A stretch of 49,475 bases of DNA from Actinomycetes bacterium (GCA_029782335.1 JAKOVA010000200.1:1-49475), one strand, 5' to 3'; numbered from the stretch's first letter, positions 35,707-44,510 are shown. Notes: generated by a model not told the origin, from the sequence alone. Program-made: numbers and translations.

Positions 35707-36819
35707 TCATCGCGCCGCCTCGTACCACCCGTCGGAGCAGACCACCGCGCCGGTGCCCTCGAGTTCCACGAGCACCACGCTGAGATCGCCGACGCTACGT
35801 CCCGTTGCCTCGGCAAGGCCTTCGAGACTCCATCGTGTCGCACCGAGCCGGTCGAGCACGTCATGGGCACCCCTCGGCACCTCGGGGTGTGCTGCATCGG
35901 CCCGCAGGCGCCCTCGGGAAGGGAGCGAGGCGCCGCCGGCGAGGCCGAGCGCAACAACGACGTCGTCGGCATCTCGGCACGGCCCGCACCCCTCGGCGAG
36001 CAACAGGTTGGTTCCATGGGAGGCGGGCGATGTCACCGGGCCGGGCACGGCGAGAACGGTCCGGCCCCGGTCGTCGGCCTGTCGCACCGTGTGCATCGAT
36101 CCGCCGCCGACGTCGCTCTCCACGACGACCACCACCGTCGCGAGGGTCGCGATCAGGCGGTTGCGCGCGGGAAATCGCCACCGCATCGGCGCCGTGCCGA
36201 GGGGCCACTCCGAGACGAGCACCCCGGCACTCGCGACCTGCTCCCACAGCGTCGCGTGTCGACGGGGGTAGGGAACGTCGAGCCCACAGGCGACCACCCC
36301 GATGGGGGGCGCTCCCCCGGCGGCCAGCGCCCCGAGATGCGCAGCTCCGTCGATTCCGAGGGCGAGCCCCGAGACCACGCTGACGCCCGCAGCCGCCAGG
36401 TCACGCCCGAGGCTGCTCGCCACATCCCGGCCGTACCGGCTGCATCGACGCGTGCCCACGATCGCACAGCACGGCACGGCCACCGGCCACGCCCCCTTGG
36501 AGAGCAACAGCGGTGGCGGTTGACGGTCCGCAGCGAGCACCTCGGGATAGTCGGCATCGCCGAGCACCGTGATCGTCACGCCGGCTGCACGGTGCCGCTG
36601 CAGTTCCGCGAGCGGATCGAGTCGTGCCGCCTCGGACATCCAGAGCCTCTCGAGGTCACGGCTCGCGCCGTCGATGGTCGGCTTTCCACATCGGATCGCG
36701 TCCCAGGCGCCGAGCGGATCGCGCTTCGCCGCCAGTTGGCGGCCCCGCGCGGGACCGACATCGCTGAGCTGCATGAAGGCCAGGAGCGCTGCGGCGCGCG
36801 CTTCGCTCGAGGTGGTCAT
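35707..36819 (-). CDS. dprA: DNA-processing protein DprA
   Basis: Binds single-stranded DNA and loads RecA during transformation or recombination. 370 residues: IVGTRRCSRYGRDVASSLG, VVSGLALGIDGAAHLGAL, GVVACGLDVPYPRRH, FPARNRLIATLA, VVVESDVGGGSMHTVRQA and a C-terminal winged-helix part (LDRLGATRWSLEGLAEATG). ATG 36819 overlaps the comM stop as ATGA. Full competence machinery is not visible in this window. Confidence 0.96.
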   Translation of the reverse strand: MTTSSEARAAALLAFMQLSDVGPARGRQLAAKRDPLGAWDAIRCGKPTIDGASRDLERLWMSEAARLDPLAELQRHRAAGVTITVLGDADYPEVLAADRQPPPLLLSKGAWPVAVPCCAIVGTRRCSRYGRDVASSLGRDLAAAGVSVVSGLALGIDGAAHLGALAAGGAPPIGVVACGLDVPYPRRHATLWEQVASAGVLVSEWPLGTAPMRWRFPARNRLIATLATVVVVVESDVGGGSMHTVRQADDRGRTVLAVPGPVTSPASHGTNLLLAEGCGPCRDADDVVVALGLAGGASLPSRGRLRADAAHPEVPRGAHDVLDRLGATRWSLEGLAEATGRSVGDLSVVLVELEGTGAVVCSDGWYEAAR

Positions 36820-38333
36820 GCGACACCTCTCGTGTGGTGTTGCATGTCGAAGTCGGCTCGGAGCGACAGCGCCTCTGCGACCGCCGACTCGCTGAGGGTC
36901 CCGTTTCCGTCGGCGAGGTCGTCGATGGTGAGGGCAACCGTCCGCATCCGGGCGAGGCCGCGACCACTCAAGCGACCGGTATCGAGGGCGCGCTCGACGA
37001 TGCGACGCGCGGATGAAGCGAACGGCGCCAGACGCTCGAGTTCCTGGCCCCGCAGATGTGAATTGCTGGGAACACCCCGGGAACTCGCTCGCTCTCGCGC
37101 GCGGGCGACCCTGGACGCGACCGCCGCGCTGCACTCCCCCGGTGGCAGGTCGAGCAGTTCGGCACGGGTTGGCGGCTCGACGAGAATCCGAAGATCGAGC
37201 CGATCGAGGATCGGGCCCGAGACACGGCGCCGATAGCGCGCCAGGTTCGCCTCGGTGCACCGACACATCGGCGAGGGGGCCGCGCCGCATGGACAGGGGT
37301 TCATCGCCGCAACCAGCAGGAAGTTCGCCGGGAGTTCGACGGAGTGGTTCGCCCGAGCGACGCGGATGACCCCCTGTTCGAGTGGTTGACGCAACGCGTC
37401 GAGCACCGCTGGCGGGAACTCCCCGAGTTCGTCGAGAAAGAGCACGCCCTCCGACGCGAGGCTCACCTCGCCGGGCCGCATCGAGGCGGTACCGCCGCCG
37501 ATCATCGAGACCAGCGAGGACGTGTGGTGCGGAGCCCGGAACGGCCGTCTCCGGAGGAGACCACCGGGGGGTAACGACAAGCCCGCCGCAGAATGAACGC
37601 TCGTTGCGCGCAACGCTGCCTCGCCGGCCAGGCATCCCAGCAGCGACGGAAGCCGCTCGGCGAGCATCGTCTTGCCGCCCCCCGGCGGCCCCACCATCAA
37701 GAGGTGATGTCCACCTGCGGCGGCGATCTCGAGCGCCCGCCGGGCGACCCGTTGCCCGCGCACGTCGGCAAGGTCGAGTGCCGGAGCGCGGGCTTCGGTC
37801 GGTATCACCTCTGGGGGCCGTGGCCACGGCGCCTCTCCGGCGAGTGCGTCCACTACCGCTCGCAGCCCCGGCGCCGAGCGGACCTGATGCCGATCGACGA
37901 CCTCGGCCTCGAGAACGTTGCCTGCGGCGACGACGAGCTCCCTGCCCCCGACGACGGCCGCCATCGGCAGGACGCCGGGCACGGCCCGAAGCGACCCGTC
38001 GAGGCCCAACTCGGCAATGAAGCCACGGTCGCCGACCGCATCGGGGTGAAGCTGTCCCGACGCGACCAGCACCCCAATGGCCATCGCCAGGTCGAGGCCA
38101 CCTCCGCTCTTGCGCAGGCCCGAGGGAGCGAGGTTCACCGTGATGCGCTGCTGCGGCCATCGCAACCCACTCGACATCACGGCCGCGCGAACGCGATCAC
38201 GGCTCTCGCGACAGGCCGCGTCGGGTTGACCGACGATGGTGAATCCGGGGAGGCCCGTCGCAACATGGACCTCGACCGTGACGACCGAGCCGTGCACTCC
38301 GTGCACCGTCGCGGACTCAATGGTGGCCAGCAT
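36816..38333 (-). CDS. comM: YifB/ComM family AAA+ ATPase (Mg-chelatase-like)
   Basis: Helicase-like factor that promotes branch migration during DNA uptake in other bacteria. 505 residues: N-terminal Lon-like domain (GLPGFTIVGQPD, NLAPSGLRKSGGGLDLAMAIG), AAA+ core with Walker A GPPGGGKTMLAERLPSLL, Walker B EGVLFLDELGEF, and RPFRAPHHTSS. The zinc-ribbon-like cysteine cluster NPCPCG...CRC is present. Coupled to dprA, which supports a shared role in DNA processing. GACCGG/CCGGTC (38348-38363) and GCAACCG/CGGTTGC (38382-38399) form hairpins upstream. Confidence 0.95.
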   Translation of the reverse strand: MLATIESATVHGVHGSVVTVEVHVATGLPGFTIVGQPDAACRESRDRVRAAVMSSGLRWPQQRITVNLAPSGLRKSGGGLDLAMAIGVLVASGQLHPDAVGDRGFIAELGLDGSLRAVPGVLPMAAVVGGRELVVAAGNVLEAEVVDRHQVRSAPGLRAVVDALAGEAPWPRPPEVIPTEARAPALDLADVRGQRVARRALEIAAAGGHHLLMVGPPGGGKTMLAERLPSLLGCLAGEAALRATSVHSAAGLSLPPGGLLRRRPFRAPHHTSSLVSMIGGGTASMRPGEVSLASEGVLFLDELGEFPPAVLDALRQPLEQGVIRVARANHSVELPANFLLVAAMNPCPCGAAPSPMCRCTEANLARYRRRVSGPILDRLDLRILVEPPTRAELLDLPPGECSAAVASRVARARERASSRGVPSNSHLRGQELERLAPFASSARRIVERALDTGRLSGRGLARMRTVALTIDDLADGNGTLSESAVAEALSLRADFDMQHHTRGVA

Positions 38334-38346
38334 CCGGCCCCCTTCC

Positions 38347-38399
38347 CGACCGGAACTCCGGTCGTTGAGATTGGATCGGGGGCAACCGACGCCGGTTGC
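38347..38399 (-). other. two hairpins between surE-like gene and comM
   Basis: CGACCGG/CCGGTCG (38347-38364, four-base loop) and GCAACCG/CGGTTGC (38382-38399, four-base loop). On the minus strand they follow the surE-like stop and precede comM. Neither has a T-run; they may end the upstream transcript or lie in the comM leader. Confidence 0.35.
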
Positions 38400-38461
38400 G
38401 AGCAGGGTGGATGGTAGCGGTCGGCACCGACAGTGCCCACCGCTGTCGCGATGCGGGAACG

Positions 38462-39313
38462 CTACGGCGTCGAGGGAACCGGGCTGATCGTCGCGTATCC
38501 CACGTTGAACGCGCCGACATCATCGGCCCCAGCGGGGCTCGACGACGCACAGTCGACATCCGACGCCAAGACATTGCGGCCCGCGGGATCGCTCGCCAAG
38601 GCGACCTTGAGCAGGCCGCGCACCGATCCGCTCCCGCAGGTGGGCGCATTGATGCTCGTGATGGCGACCGGCTCGGACCCAGCGCTCAGGGCCGCTCGAT
38701 GGGTGGTCACCCAGTCCACGACGTAGCCGACGGCGACCTCGTAGGTCGGCGGATCACCCGCCCCCTGGCTCGCAGCGAGGGCGGGAATCCCACGGGCGAC
38801 CGCGGCGCGGGCGGCGCCGATCGTTCCCGAAACGTTGACGACGGGGCCGAGGTTCTGCCCTTCGTTCACCCCGGAAACCACGAGTTGGGGCCGTTCCGGG
38901 AGCCCTCCCTGATCGAGGGCCCAAATCACCGTGTCCGCGGGATACCCATCCACTGCGGTCGCGGAAAGCCCGCTCGCCGTCGTGGCCGGGGTTGCGCTGA
39001 GCATCCCCGGCGTCGTCTTCCCACCGGTCCCGCTCTGTTGGGCTGCCGGGGCGACGACGGTCACCTCGGTGTTCGGAAGTGCACGCAGCGCCGTCACCAC
39101 GGCATCGATCCCGGCTGCCGAGACGCCGTCGTCATTGGTCACCATGATCCGCAGTGGGCCAGACACGGGGGCGGTCGTGGTCGGAGCCGGCGCAGCGGCG
39201 GTGGTCGTCGTCGCGTCGCGAGCCGCACCCGCGCGTGTCGGGGCGTCGTCGGAGCAGGATGCGACGAGCGTCAGCGTGGCCGCCAGGCCCATGACGAATC
39301 GACTCCGGATCAT
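38462..39313 (-). CDS. SurE-like phosphatase/nucleotidase carried as a lipoprotein
   Basis: 283 residues. The first 20 residues are a lipoprotein signal with lipobox VAS-Cys20, followed by an Ala/Thr/Pro linker to about residue 52. The rest is a SurE fold: NDDGV with the metal-binding Asp61-Asp62, SGTGGKTT (Ser94) and SGVNEGQNLG with the conserved Asn. SurE enzymes are normally cytoplasmic 5'(3')-nucleotidases or acid phosphatases; here the same fold appears to be exported and anchored outside. Two cysteines (CGSG and DVDC) could form a disulfide. Its ATG overlaps the upstream DUF480 stop as ATGA. Confidence 0.88.
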   Translation of the reverse strand: MIRSRFVMGLAATLTLVASCSDDAPTRAGAARDATTTTAAAPAPTTTAPVSGPLRIMVTNDDGVSAAGIDAVVTALRALPNTEVTVVAPAAQQSGTGGKTTPGMLSATPATTASGLSATAVDGYPADTVIWALDQGGLPERPQLVVSGVNEGQNLGPVVNVSGTIGAARAAVARGIPALAASQGAGDPPTYEVAVGYVVDWVTTHRAALSAGSEPVAITSINAPTCGSGSVRGLLKVALASDPAGRNVLASDVDCASSSPAGADDVGAFNVGYATISPVPSTP

Positions 39314-39969
39314 GATGCAACCTCCGTTTCGGGGGCATCGGAGAGCCCCTCCGCCGACAACCCCAACTCGACTCGCACCTCAGCAAGCAGGTTGCTCAAG
39401 AGCGCAACCTTCGCTTCGAGGGCCGCGAGACGGTCCTCTCGGGAACTCGACCCGGACCCAGCGACGGCTGGCGACGCCCGGTCCTCCTCCCCGAGCAGCT
39501 GGCCCCAACGTGGCTCCTTCTGGCCTGCGAGACGCTCGAGTCGTTCCACCACGGGCGACTCGCGTGCCGCCAGGCGCCCCAAGACCGCTTCGACGTGCGC
39601 CACGTCGCGAAAGCCCGCGAGTCGTTCGGCCCGCGACTTCAACTCACCGGCGGTTTGGGGACCACGCAACATCAGCACGCACAGGACGGCGAGTTCCTCG
39701 TCGTCGCAGTGCCACGCCTCGTCGAGCACATGGCGGTACTTCGTAGCCCGATTCGACGGGCTGAAGACGAAGCGAACGAGGCCCTGCGGCTTGAGCCCGG
39801 TGAGCGTCGCTTCGACCTCCCCGAGGGAGTAGCTCGTCACCGGCGAACGGCTCGTCGCCTGGTTGGCTGCCCGCATGAGCGCGTTCGCGGTCAGGGGGTA
39901 GTCGTCAGGGGTAGCTCGTTCCTTTTCGAGCAGGCACCCGAGGATCCGCGTTTCGGCTTGGGTGAGCAT
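39310..39969 (-). CDS. YceH/DUF480 family winged-helix protein
   Basis: 219 residues starting MLTQAETRILGCLLEKE. ATPDDYPLTANALMRAANQ, RYRHVL-like TKYRHVLDEAW and LAVLCVLMLRGPQTAGEL are the two tandem winged-helix units of the family. A Ser/Gly linker and a final predicted coiled coil (RLAALEAKVALLSNLLAEVR) follow. Function in this family is not established. The ATG at 39969 is preferred over an upstream start at 40020 because the family N-terminus begins there. Coupled to the exported SurE-like gene and divergent from a small plus-strand unit only 24 bases away. Confidence 0.88.
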   Translation of the reverse strand: MLTQAETRILGCLLEKERATPDDYPLTANALMRAANQATSRSPVTSYSLGEVEATLTGLKPQGLVRFVFSPSNRATKYRHVLDEAWHCDDEELAVLCVLMLRGPQTAGELKSRAERLAGFRDVAHVEAVLGRLAARESPVVERLERLAGQKEPRWGQLLGEEDRASPAVAGSGSSSREDRLAALEAKVALLSNLLAEVRVELGLSAEGLSDAPETEVAS

Positions 39970-39993
39970 GGTGGTCGCACGATACTGGTGGGC

Positions 39994-40101
39994 ATGGGTC
40001 TCGATCCCCAACGCCCCCACTCCAACGACCTCTGGGACTACCTGATGGTCGTCGCGGCGTTGGTGATCTGTGCTGCTGCCGTGACGTGGGCGGTCCTGTG
40101 A
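39994..40101 (+). CDS. small single-pass membrane protein (35 residues)
   Basis: Begins MGLDPQRPHSNDLWDY and ends with one hydrophobic helix (LMVVAALVICAAAVTWAVL). Codon third positions are strongly G/C and its TGA overlaps the ATG of the next gene by one base (TGATG), which argues that it is real. A GGTGGG lies just upstream. No family recognised. It faces the DUF480 gene with only 24 bases between starts, so any promoter must lie inside that gene. Confidence 0.5.
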   Translation: MGLDPQRPHSNDLWDYLMVVAALVICAAAVTWAVL

Positions 40102-40313
40102 TGGAACGTGATCTCACCGCGACCGTCGAGGTCGAGGTACGGCGCGTTCAGCCCTATCAGGCCACCAAGCGTTACCTCTGCCCGGGTTGCAATCGTGACA
40201 TCGAGGCCGGAGTCGGCCACATCGTCGCGGTGCCCCTCGATGCCGCCGACCTTCGCCGCCATTGGCATCACGGCTGCTGGGCACGACGATCGAGCCGAGC
40301 GCCGCGACGCTGA
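40101..40313 (+). CDS. small zinc-ribbon/HNH-like protein
   Basis: 70 residues. KRYLCPGCNRDIEAGVGHIV followed by RRHWHHGCW gives a CxxC...H...HxxCW arrangement, a likely zinc site, ending in a basic tail. Proteins of this form (often called 'ATP/GTP-binding protein' without evidence) are widespread in actinobacteria near rplS/yraN-type regions. ATG 40101 shares a base with the upstream stop. An in-frame start at 40086 is possible. Function unknown; nucleic-acid binding is a reasonable guess. Confidence 0.7.
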   Translation: MERDLTATVEVEVRRVQPYQATKRYLCPGCNRDIEAGVGHIVAVPLDAADLRRHWHHGCWARRSSRAPRR

Positions 40314-40357
40314 GTCCGCGTGGCTCACCCCACCTCCGCGGTGACTCCGGAGTTCGC

Positions 40358-40711
40358 TCAGAACGCTCCCTCGATGATCTCGACGTGCACCTCGCCGGCC
40401 TCGGCCGTCACCGCCGCCACGTCGAAGCGGACCATCGCGTACGGGGTTTCGCTTGACGCGAGCCACAGTGCGGCCAGCCGGCGGAGCCGCGCCTGCTTCT
40501 TCCGATCCACCGCATACGCGGGCGTTCCGTAGCGGCTGGTCGAACGGGTCTTCACCTCGCAGATCACCACGGTCGACCCACGACGGGCGATGATGTCGAT
40601 CTCACCCTGCGCACACCGCCAGTTGCGCTCGAGCAGCCGATACCCGGCCGATTCGTAACGCGCGGCGACGAGCGCCTCGCCGTCAGTTCCAAGTTGTCGC
40701 GACGTCCGCAT
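40358..40711 (-). CDS. YraN (UPF0102) family nuclease-like protein
   Basis: 117 residues with a restriction-endonuclease-like core: EALVAARYESAGYRLLERNWR, GEIDIIARRGSTVVICEVKTR (D...ExK motif) and YGTPAYAVDRKKQARLRRLA. The family is predicted to act on DNA, probably Holliday or recombination intermediates, and sits with dprA and comM in actinobacteria. ATG 40711 with GGGA upstream. An open frame continues upstream but into the rplS side without family similarity. Confidence 0.93.
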   Translation of the reverse strand: MRTSRQLGTDGEALVAARYESAGYRLLERNWRCAQGEIDIIARRGSTVVICEVKTRSTSRYGTPAYAVDRKKQARLRRLAALWLASSETPYAMVRFDVAAVTAEAGEVHVEIIEGAF

Positions 40712-40760
40712 CTCATTCCCATCACCGGATGTGTCTGTGAGGGGAAGGAGCGGTTGCGTC

Positions 40761-41102
40761 TCAGCGCTTCTCGCGGATCTTGGCAGCCTTACCGACGCGG
40801 TCGCGCTGGTAGTAGAGCTTCGCACGGCGGACACGCCCGCGCGTGACCAGTTCCACCTGGGCCATCACCGGGGAGTGGAGGGGGAAGGTCCGCTCGACGC
40901 CGACCCCGAAGGAGACCTTTCGAACGGTGAACGTCTCGGTGAGGCCGCCACCTTGACGACGAATCACCACGCCCTGGAAGACCTGCACGCGTTCCCGGGT
41001 GCCTTCCTTCACGTGCACGTGCACCTTGACCGTGTCGCCGGGAGCGAAGTCCGGGATGTCGTCACGGAGTCGTGGGGTTTCGACAAGATCGGTCGACTTC
41101 AT
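40761..41102 (-). CDS. rplS: 50S ribosomal protein L19
   Basis: 113 residues at the 30S-50S interface. [57 protein letters not shown] reads as the full family core when taken in pieces, ending in [22 protein letters not shown] 41102 with AGGA upstream. In many relatives signal peptidase and RNase HII genes lie between rplS and yraN; they are absent here. Confidence 0.98.
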   Translation of the reverse strand: MKSTDLVETPRLRDDIPDFAPGDTVKVHVHVKEGTRERVQVFQGVVIRRQGGGLTETFTVRKVSFGVGVERTFPLHSPVMAQVELVTRGRVRRAKLYYQRDRVGKAAKIREKR

Positions 41103-41173
41103 GGCGAGCTGTTCCTCAGGAGGTCGGGGGTGATCCGCCACGTCGTGTCCGACGGGGACCATTCGGCCGGTCG

Positions 41174-41203
41174 ATCGTAGTGTGCCGCGGTTCGCTGCAC
41201 CAA
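41174..41203 (-). promoter_or_regulatory. candidate promoter of rplS
   Basis: On the minus strand TTGGTG (41203-41198) and TACGAT (41179-41174) are separated by 18 bases and would start transcription about 65 bases before rplS. It is the best two-box match I see in the window, still only by eye. Confidence 0.4.
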
Positions 41204-41213
41204 CATCGCTCCG

Positions 41214-41939
41214 TCACTCGGGCCATTCGTCGAGCAGCGCATGGTCCTCGTCGGTGAGAGGTCGACGCTCGATCAGGTCGGGGCGTTGTCGCAGGGTGCG
41301 ACGGATCGCAGCGGCGCGACGCCAGCGCCGCACCCGCTCGTGATCACCACTGCGAAGCACCTCCGGAACCGGCCAGCCGCGGTACTCCGCCGGCCTCGTG
41401 TACTGCGGATGCTCGAGGAGATCCTCCTCGAAGGACTCCACCGTCGCCGAGGCCTCGTTCCCCATGACTCCGGGAACCAGTCGTGTGACGGCCTCGATGA
41501 TCACCAGTGCCGCAACCTCACCCCCGGAGAGCACGAAGTCGCCGATCGACAACTCGTCATCCACCAAGTGGTCGTGCACCCGCTGGTCGATCCCCTCGTA
41601 ACGCCCACACAACAACGAGAACCCGTCGAGGTCCGCGAGTTCGCGGGCGACCGCCTGATCGAAGCGTCGACCACCCGGGCCGAGCAGGAACAACGGACGT
41701 GGCGCGTCGGTGGCCTCGACGGAGTCGAAGATCGGTGCCGGCGTCATGACCATCCCCGCTCCCCCGCCAAAGGGGGCGTCATCGACGCTGCGATGCGGGT
41801 CGGTCGTCGCGTCTCGCAGGTCGTGACACTGCAGGGTGATGTGGCCTGACCGACGGGCACGCCCCAGCAAAGAGGCGTTCGCGAACGAGTCGACGAGTTC
41901 GGGGAAGATCGAAAAGACGTCGATCCGAAGGTGTTTCAC
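41214..41939 (-). CDS. trmD: tRNA (guanine-N1)-methyltransferase
   Basis: Methylates G37 of tRNAs reading CNN/G-starting codons, preventing frameshifts. 241 residues: IDVFSIFPELVDSF, DDAPFGGGAGMVM, LLCGRYEGIDQRV and LSIGDFVLSGGEVAA form the trefoil-knot SAM site. GTG 41939 overlaps the rimM stop (TTGTGA arrangement), indicating coupling. Confidence 0.98.
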   Translation of the reverse strand: MKHLRIDVFSIFPELVDSFANASLLGRARRSGHITLQCHDLRDATTDPHRSVDDAPFGGGAGMVMTPAPIFDSVEATDAPRPLFLLGPGGRRFDQAVARELADLDGFSLLCGRYEGIDQRVHDHLVDDELSIGDFVLSGGEVAALVIIEAVTRLVPGVMGNEASATVESFEEDLLEHPQYTRPAEYRGWPVPEVLRSGDHERVRRWRRAAAIRRTLRQRPDLIERRPLTDEDHALLDEWPE

Positions 41940-42424
41940 AAGTCCCAGAGGCCCTCGGGCACGTCCACCCGAAGCACGCCGTCGGCGGGAGGGCCGAGCA
42001 CGAACGTCAACGGGACGAGGGCACCGGATTCCAACACGAGCAGATCCGAGGCCGGGTTCGCGTGAAGCTCCACGACCCGACCGCGCTCGACCCCGTCCGC
42101 AGAAATCACGCGGGCCCCGATGAGCTCGTGCACCCACAGCTCCGACGGGTCGTCGATCGGCGCCGCCAACAACGTCGTGCCGGTCCACGATTCCGCGGCA
42201 TCGCGATCGTCGACGCCCGCGAAGTGGACACGCCAACGCTTGCCGTCACGACGAGCCCGTTGAACCACCAGCGGCCCTCGCTCGGTCTCGAGTTGCGAGC
42301 CGGCGGCGAGGCGCTCCTCACGATCGGTGATCAGGACGACCGTGAGGTCACCGGCGAGCCCGTGGGGCTTGCCGACGTAGCCGACTTCGAGGAGCGACGG
42401 CGGCTCCGTAGCCAGAGTGATCAG
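41936..42424 (-). CDS. rimM: ribosome maturation factor RimM, CTG start likely
   Basis: Helps assemble the 30S head with S19. The reading frame encodes the family N-terminus EVGYVGKPHGLAGDLTVVL, then GLWD-type PRC-barrel sequence ending VDVPEGLWDL. The first ATG/GTG/TTG in frame is GTG 42268, well inside the conserved domain. Upstream of the motif the frame has only CTG at 42424-42422, which overlaps the khpA TGA as CTGA, and CTG at 42415; no codon beginning TG occurs in the needed register of khpA, so no better start exists. With CTG 42424 the protein is 162 residues, a normal length. Confidence 0.88.
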   Translation of the reverse strand: MITLATEPPSLLEVGYVGKPHGLAGDLTVVLITDREERLAAGSQLETERGPLVVQRARRDGKRWRVHFAGVDDRDAAESWTGTTLLAAPIDDPSELWVHELIGARVISADGVERGRVVELHANPASDLLVLESGALVPLTFVLGPPADGVLRVDVPEGLWDL

Positions 42425-42684
42425 TCCAGAAACTCGACGTCGACGTGGGCACCGTCGGCGGCGGCAGCCGCCCGGCCCAACGCCCGGATCGCCATGGCGG
42501 TCCGGCCACGCTTGCCGATCAGGCGGCCGATCTCCCCCTCCGCCGCGGTGACGTTGATGCGAGGGGTGGGATGTGACTCGTCGATCGAAGCGCTGACCGC
42601 ATCGGAGTCATCGACGAGCGAGGTCGCGAGGTGCTCCACGACCGCTCGGGCCCGTTCGAGGGACGCCCCATCCGCAGCGGTCAC
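42421..42684 (-). CDS. khpA: KH-domain RNA-binding protein (KhpA type)
   Basis: 87 residues with a single KH domain and the GxxG loop in [17 protein letters not shown]. KhpA-type proteins bind RNA, often with a Jag/KhpB partner, and commonly lie between rpsP and rimM. GTG 42684 overlaps the rpsP stop as GTGA. Confidence 0.94.
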   Translation of the reverse strand: MTAADGASLERARAVVEHLATSLVDDSDAVSASIDESHPTPRINVTAAEGEIGRLIGKRGRTAMAIRALGRAAAAADGAHVDVEFLD

Positions 42685-42950
42685 TTGGCCGCCTTCGCCG
42701 CCAGGAACTCGTCCCACGCACCGCTGATCTTCAACAACTTCTCGACTCGCTCCGTCGGCTGAGCGCCGGTCACGAGCCACTTCACCGCCTTGTCGTTGTC
42801 GACGTTCACAACCGACGGCTCTTGGCGCGGCTCGTAGGTGCCCACGATCTCGATGAAGCGTCCGTCTCGCGGGGAGCGGGCGTCGGCGGCGACAATTCGG
42901 TAGGTGGGCTGCTTCTTCTTGCCCATCCGCATCAGGCGGAGCTTGACCAC
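42681..42950 (-). CDS. rpsP: 30S ribosomal protein S16
   Basis: 89 residues: [32 protein letters not shown] in pieces is the family core, then GTYEPR and [22 protein letters not shown] start with GAGG about eight bases upstream. First gene of the rpsP-khpA-rimM-trmD chain, all joined by four-base or similar overlaps. Confidence 0.98.
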   Translation of the reverse strand: MVKLRLMRMGKKKQPTYRIVAADARSPRDGRFIEIVGTYEPRQEPSVVNVDNDKAVKWLVTGAQPTERVEKLLKISGAWDEFLAAKAAK

Positions 42951-43034
42951 GTTGAATTCCTCTTGACGTGCGCGTTCGGTCGGCAGGGTGCCGCTGGGGG
43001 ACGGTCCACAGTAGTGCGGGGAACTCGGCGTGAC

Positions 43035-44510
43035 CTACTTCAGCTCGGGAAGATCGAGACCGAGCTTGTCGAGTTGTGCGGCGAGCGGGTCGAGGCCGGG
43101 AAGCTGATACGGCTTCTTGGGCGGAGCAACGGATCCCTTCGGAGTCGTGCGACCTCCGCCCTTCCCCTTCTTTTTCGCGTTCTTCCGCTTCACCTTCCGG
43201 ATGGTGCCCGCCCCCATCTGCTGCATCATCTTGCGCATTTCCTTGAACTGCGAGAGCAGTTGGGCAACCTCGGTGGGGTTGGTCCCCGATCCGGCAGCGA
43301 TGCGGGTTCGACGCGAGGTGTCGATGATGTCGGGCTGGGTCCGCTCGGCTGCCGTCATCGATCGGATAATCGCCTCGACGCGACCGATCTCCTTGTCACC
43401 GATCTCGACGTCGCGGACCTCCTTGGGGATCCCCGGCATCATCGCCATGATGTTCGAGAGGGGTCCCATCTTCTTGATGGCCTGCATCTGGTCGAGAAAG
43501 TCGTCGAGGGTGAACGTTCCCTCGAGCAGTCGTTGCGCGGCCTGCTCGGCCTGTTCGGCCTCGTAGACCTCCTCAGCCTTCTCGATCAGCGTGAGGACAT
43601 CACCCATTCCGAGGATCCGGCCGGCGAGACGGTCCGGGTGGAAGAGTTCGAAGTCCTCGAGCTTCTCTCCCGTCGAGGCGAAGGCGATCGGCCGGCCGAC
43701 CACCTCCTTCACCGACAGCGCGGCGCCGCCGCGAGCGTCGCCGTCGAGCTTGGTGAGAATGACCCCGTCGAGCTCGAGGGTCGCGTGGAACGATTCGGCG
43801 ACGTTGACCGCGTCCTGGCCGAGCATCGCGTCGACGACCAGGAAGGTGTAATCCGGCTGCACGGCGTCGCTGATCCGCCGTACCTGCTCCATCATTTCGG
43901 CGTCGATCGCGAGCCGCCCGGCGGTGTCCACGATCACGACGTCACGCCCGAGGCGCCGGGCCTCCGCGACGGCACCGTTCGCGACCTCGACCGGATCGCC
44001 GAGGCCGCCGGCGACGACGTCGTCGGGGGCCGAGTAGACCGGCACACCCACCCTGGCGGCGAGCGTCCGCAGCTGTTCGACGGCGGCGGGGCGCTGGAGA
44101 TCGGCACCCACGAGGAGCGGGTTGCGGCCCTGGGCCTTGAACCAACGAGCGAGTTTCGCCGAGTTCGTCGTCTTGCCCGACCCCTGGAGGCCGGCCATCA
44201 GGACGACGGTGGGAGGCTTCGACGCGTAGGTGATGCGGATCGTCTCGCCACCGAGGGTTTCGGTGAGTTCCTCGTTGACCGCCTTGATGACCTGTTGTGC
44301 GCCGGTCAGTGCCTGGGACACCTCGAGGCCGACACATCGCTCCCGGATCCGGCCTTGGAGCCGCCGGACGACACCGACGTTCACGTCTGCCTCGAGGAGC
44401 GCCAGTCGGATCTCGCGGAGGACCTCGTCGACCTCCGCCTCGGTCAGCTGGCCCTTACTCCGAAGGCGTTTGAAAATGCCGTCGAAACGGTCTGTGAGCG
44501 ACTCGAACAT
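43035..44510 (-). CDS. ffh: signal recognition particle protein Ffh
   Basis: Binds signal sequences and SRP RNA to target proteins to the membrane. 491 residues: N domain, G domain with GLQGSGKTTNSAKLA, DTAGRL, TKLDGDARGG and the M domain rich in Met (MRKMMQQMGAG, KKMGPLSNIMAMMPG). A basic Lys/Gly tail follows. The ATG is at 44510. Its receptor gene ftsY lies 80 bases upstream on the same strand. Confidence 0.98.
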   Translation of the reverse strand: MFESLTDRFDGIFKRLRSKGQLTEAEVDEVLREIRLALLEADVNVGVVRRLQGRIRERCVGLEVSQALTGAQQVIKAVNEELTETLGGETIRITYASKPPTVVLMAGLQGSGKTTNSAKLARWFKAQGRNPLLVGADLQRPAAVEQLRTLAARVGVPVYSAPDDVVAGGLGDPVEVANGAVAEARRLGRDVVIVDTAGRLAIDAEMMEQVRRISDAVQPDYTFLVVDAMLGQDAVNVAESFHATLELDGVILTKLDGDARGGAALSVKEVVGRPIAFASTGEKLEDFELFHPDRLAGRILGMGDVLTLIEKAEEVYEAEQAEQAAQRLLEGTFTLDDFLDQMQAIKKMGPLSNIMAMMPGIPKEVRDVEIGDKEIGRVEAIIRSMTAAERTQPDIIDTSRRTRIAAGSGTNPTEVAQLLSQFKEMRKMMQQMGAGTIRKVKRKNAKKKGKGGGRTTPKGSVAPPKKPYQLPGLDPLAAQLDKLGLDLPELK

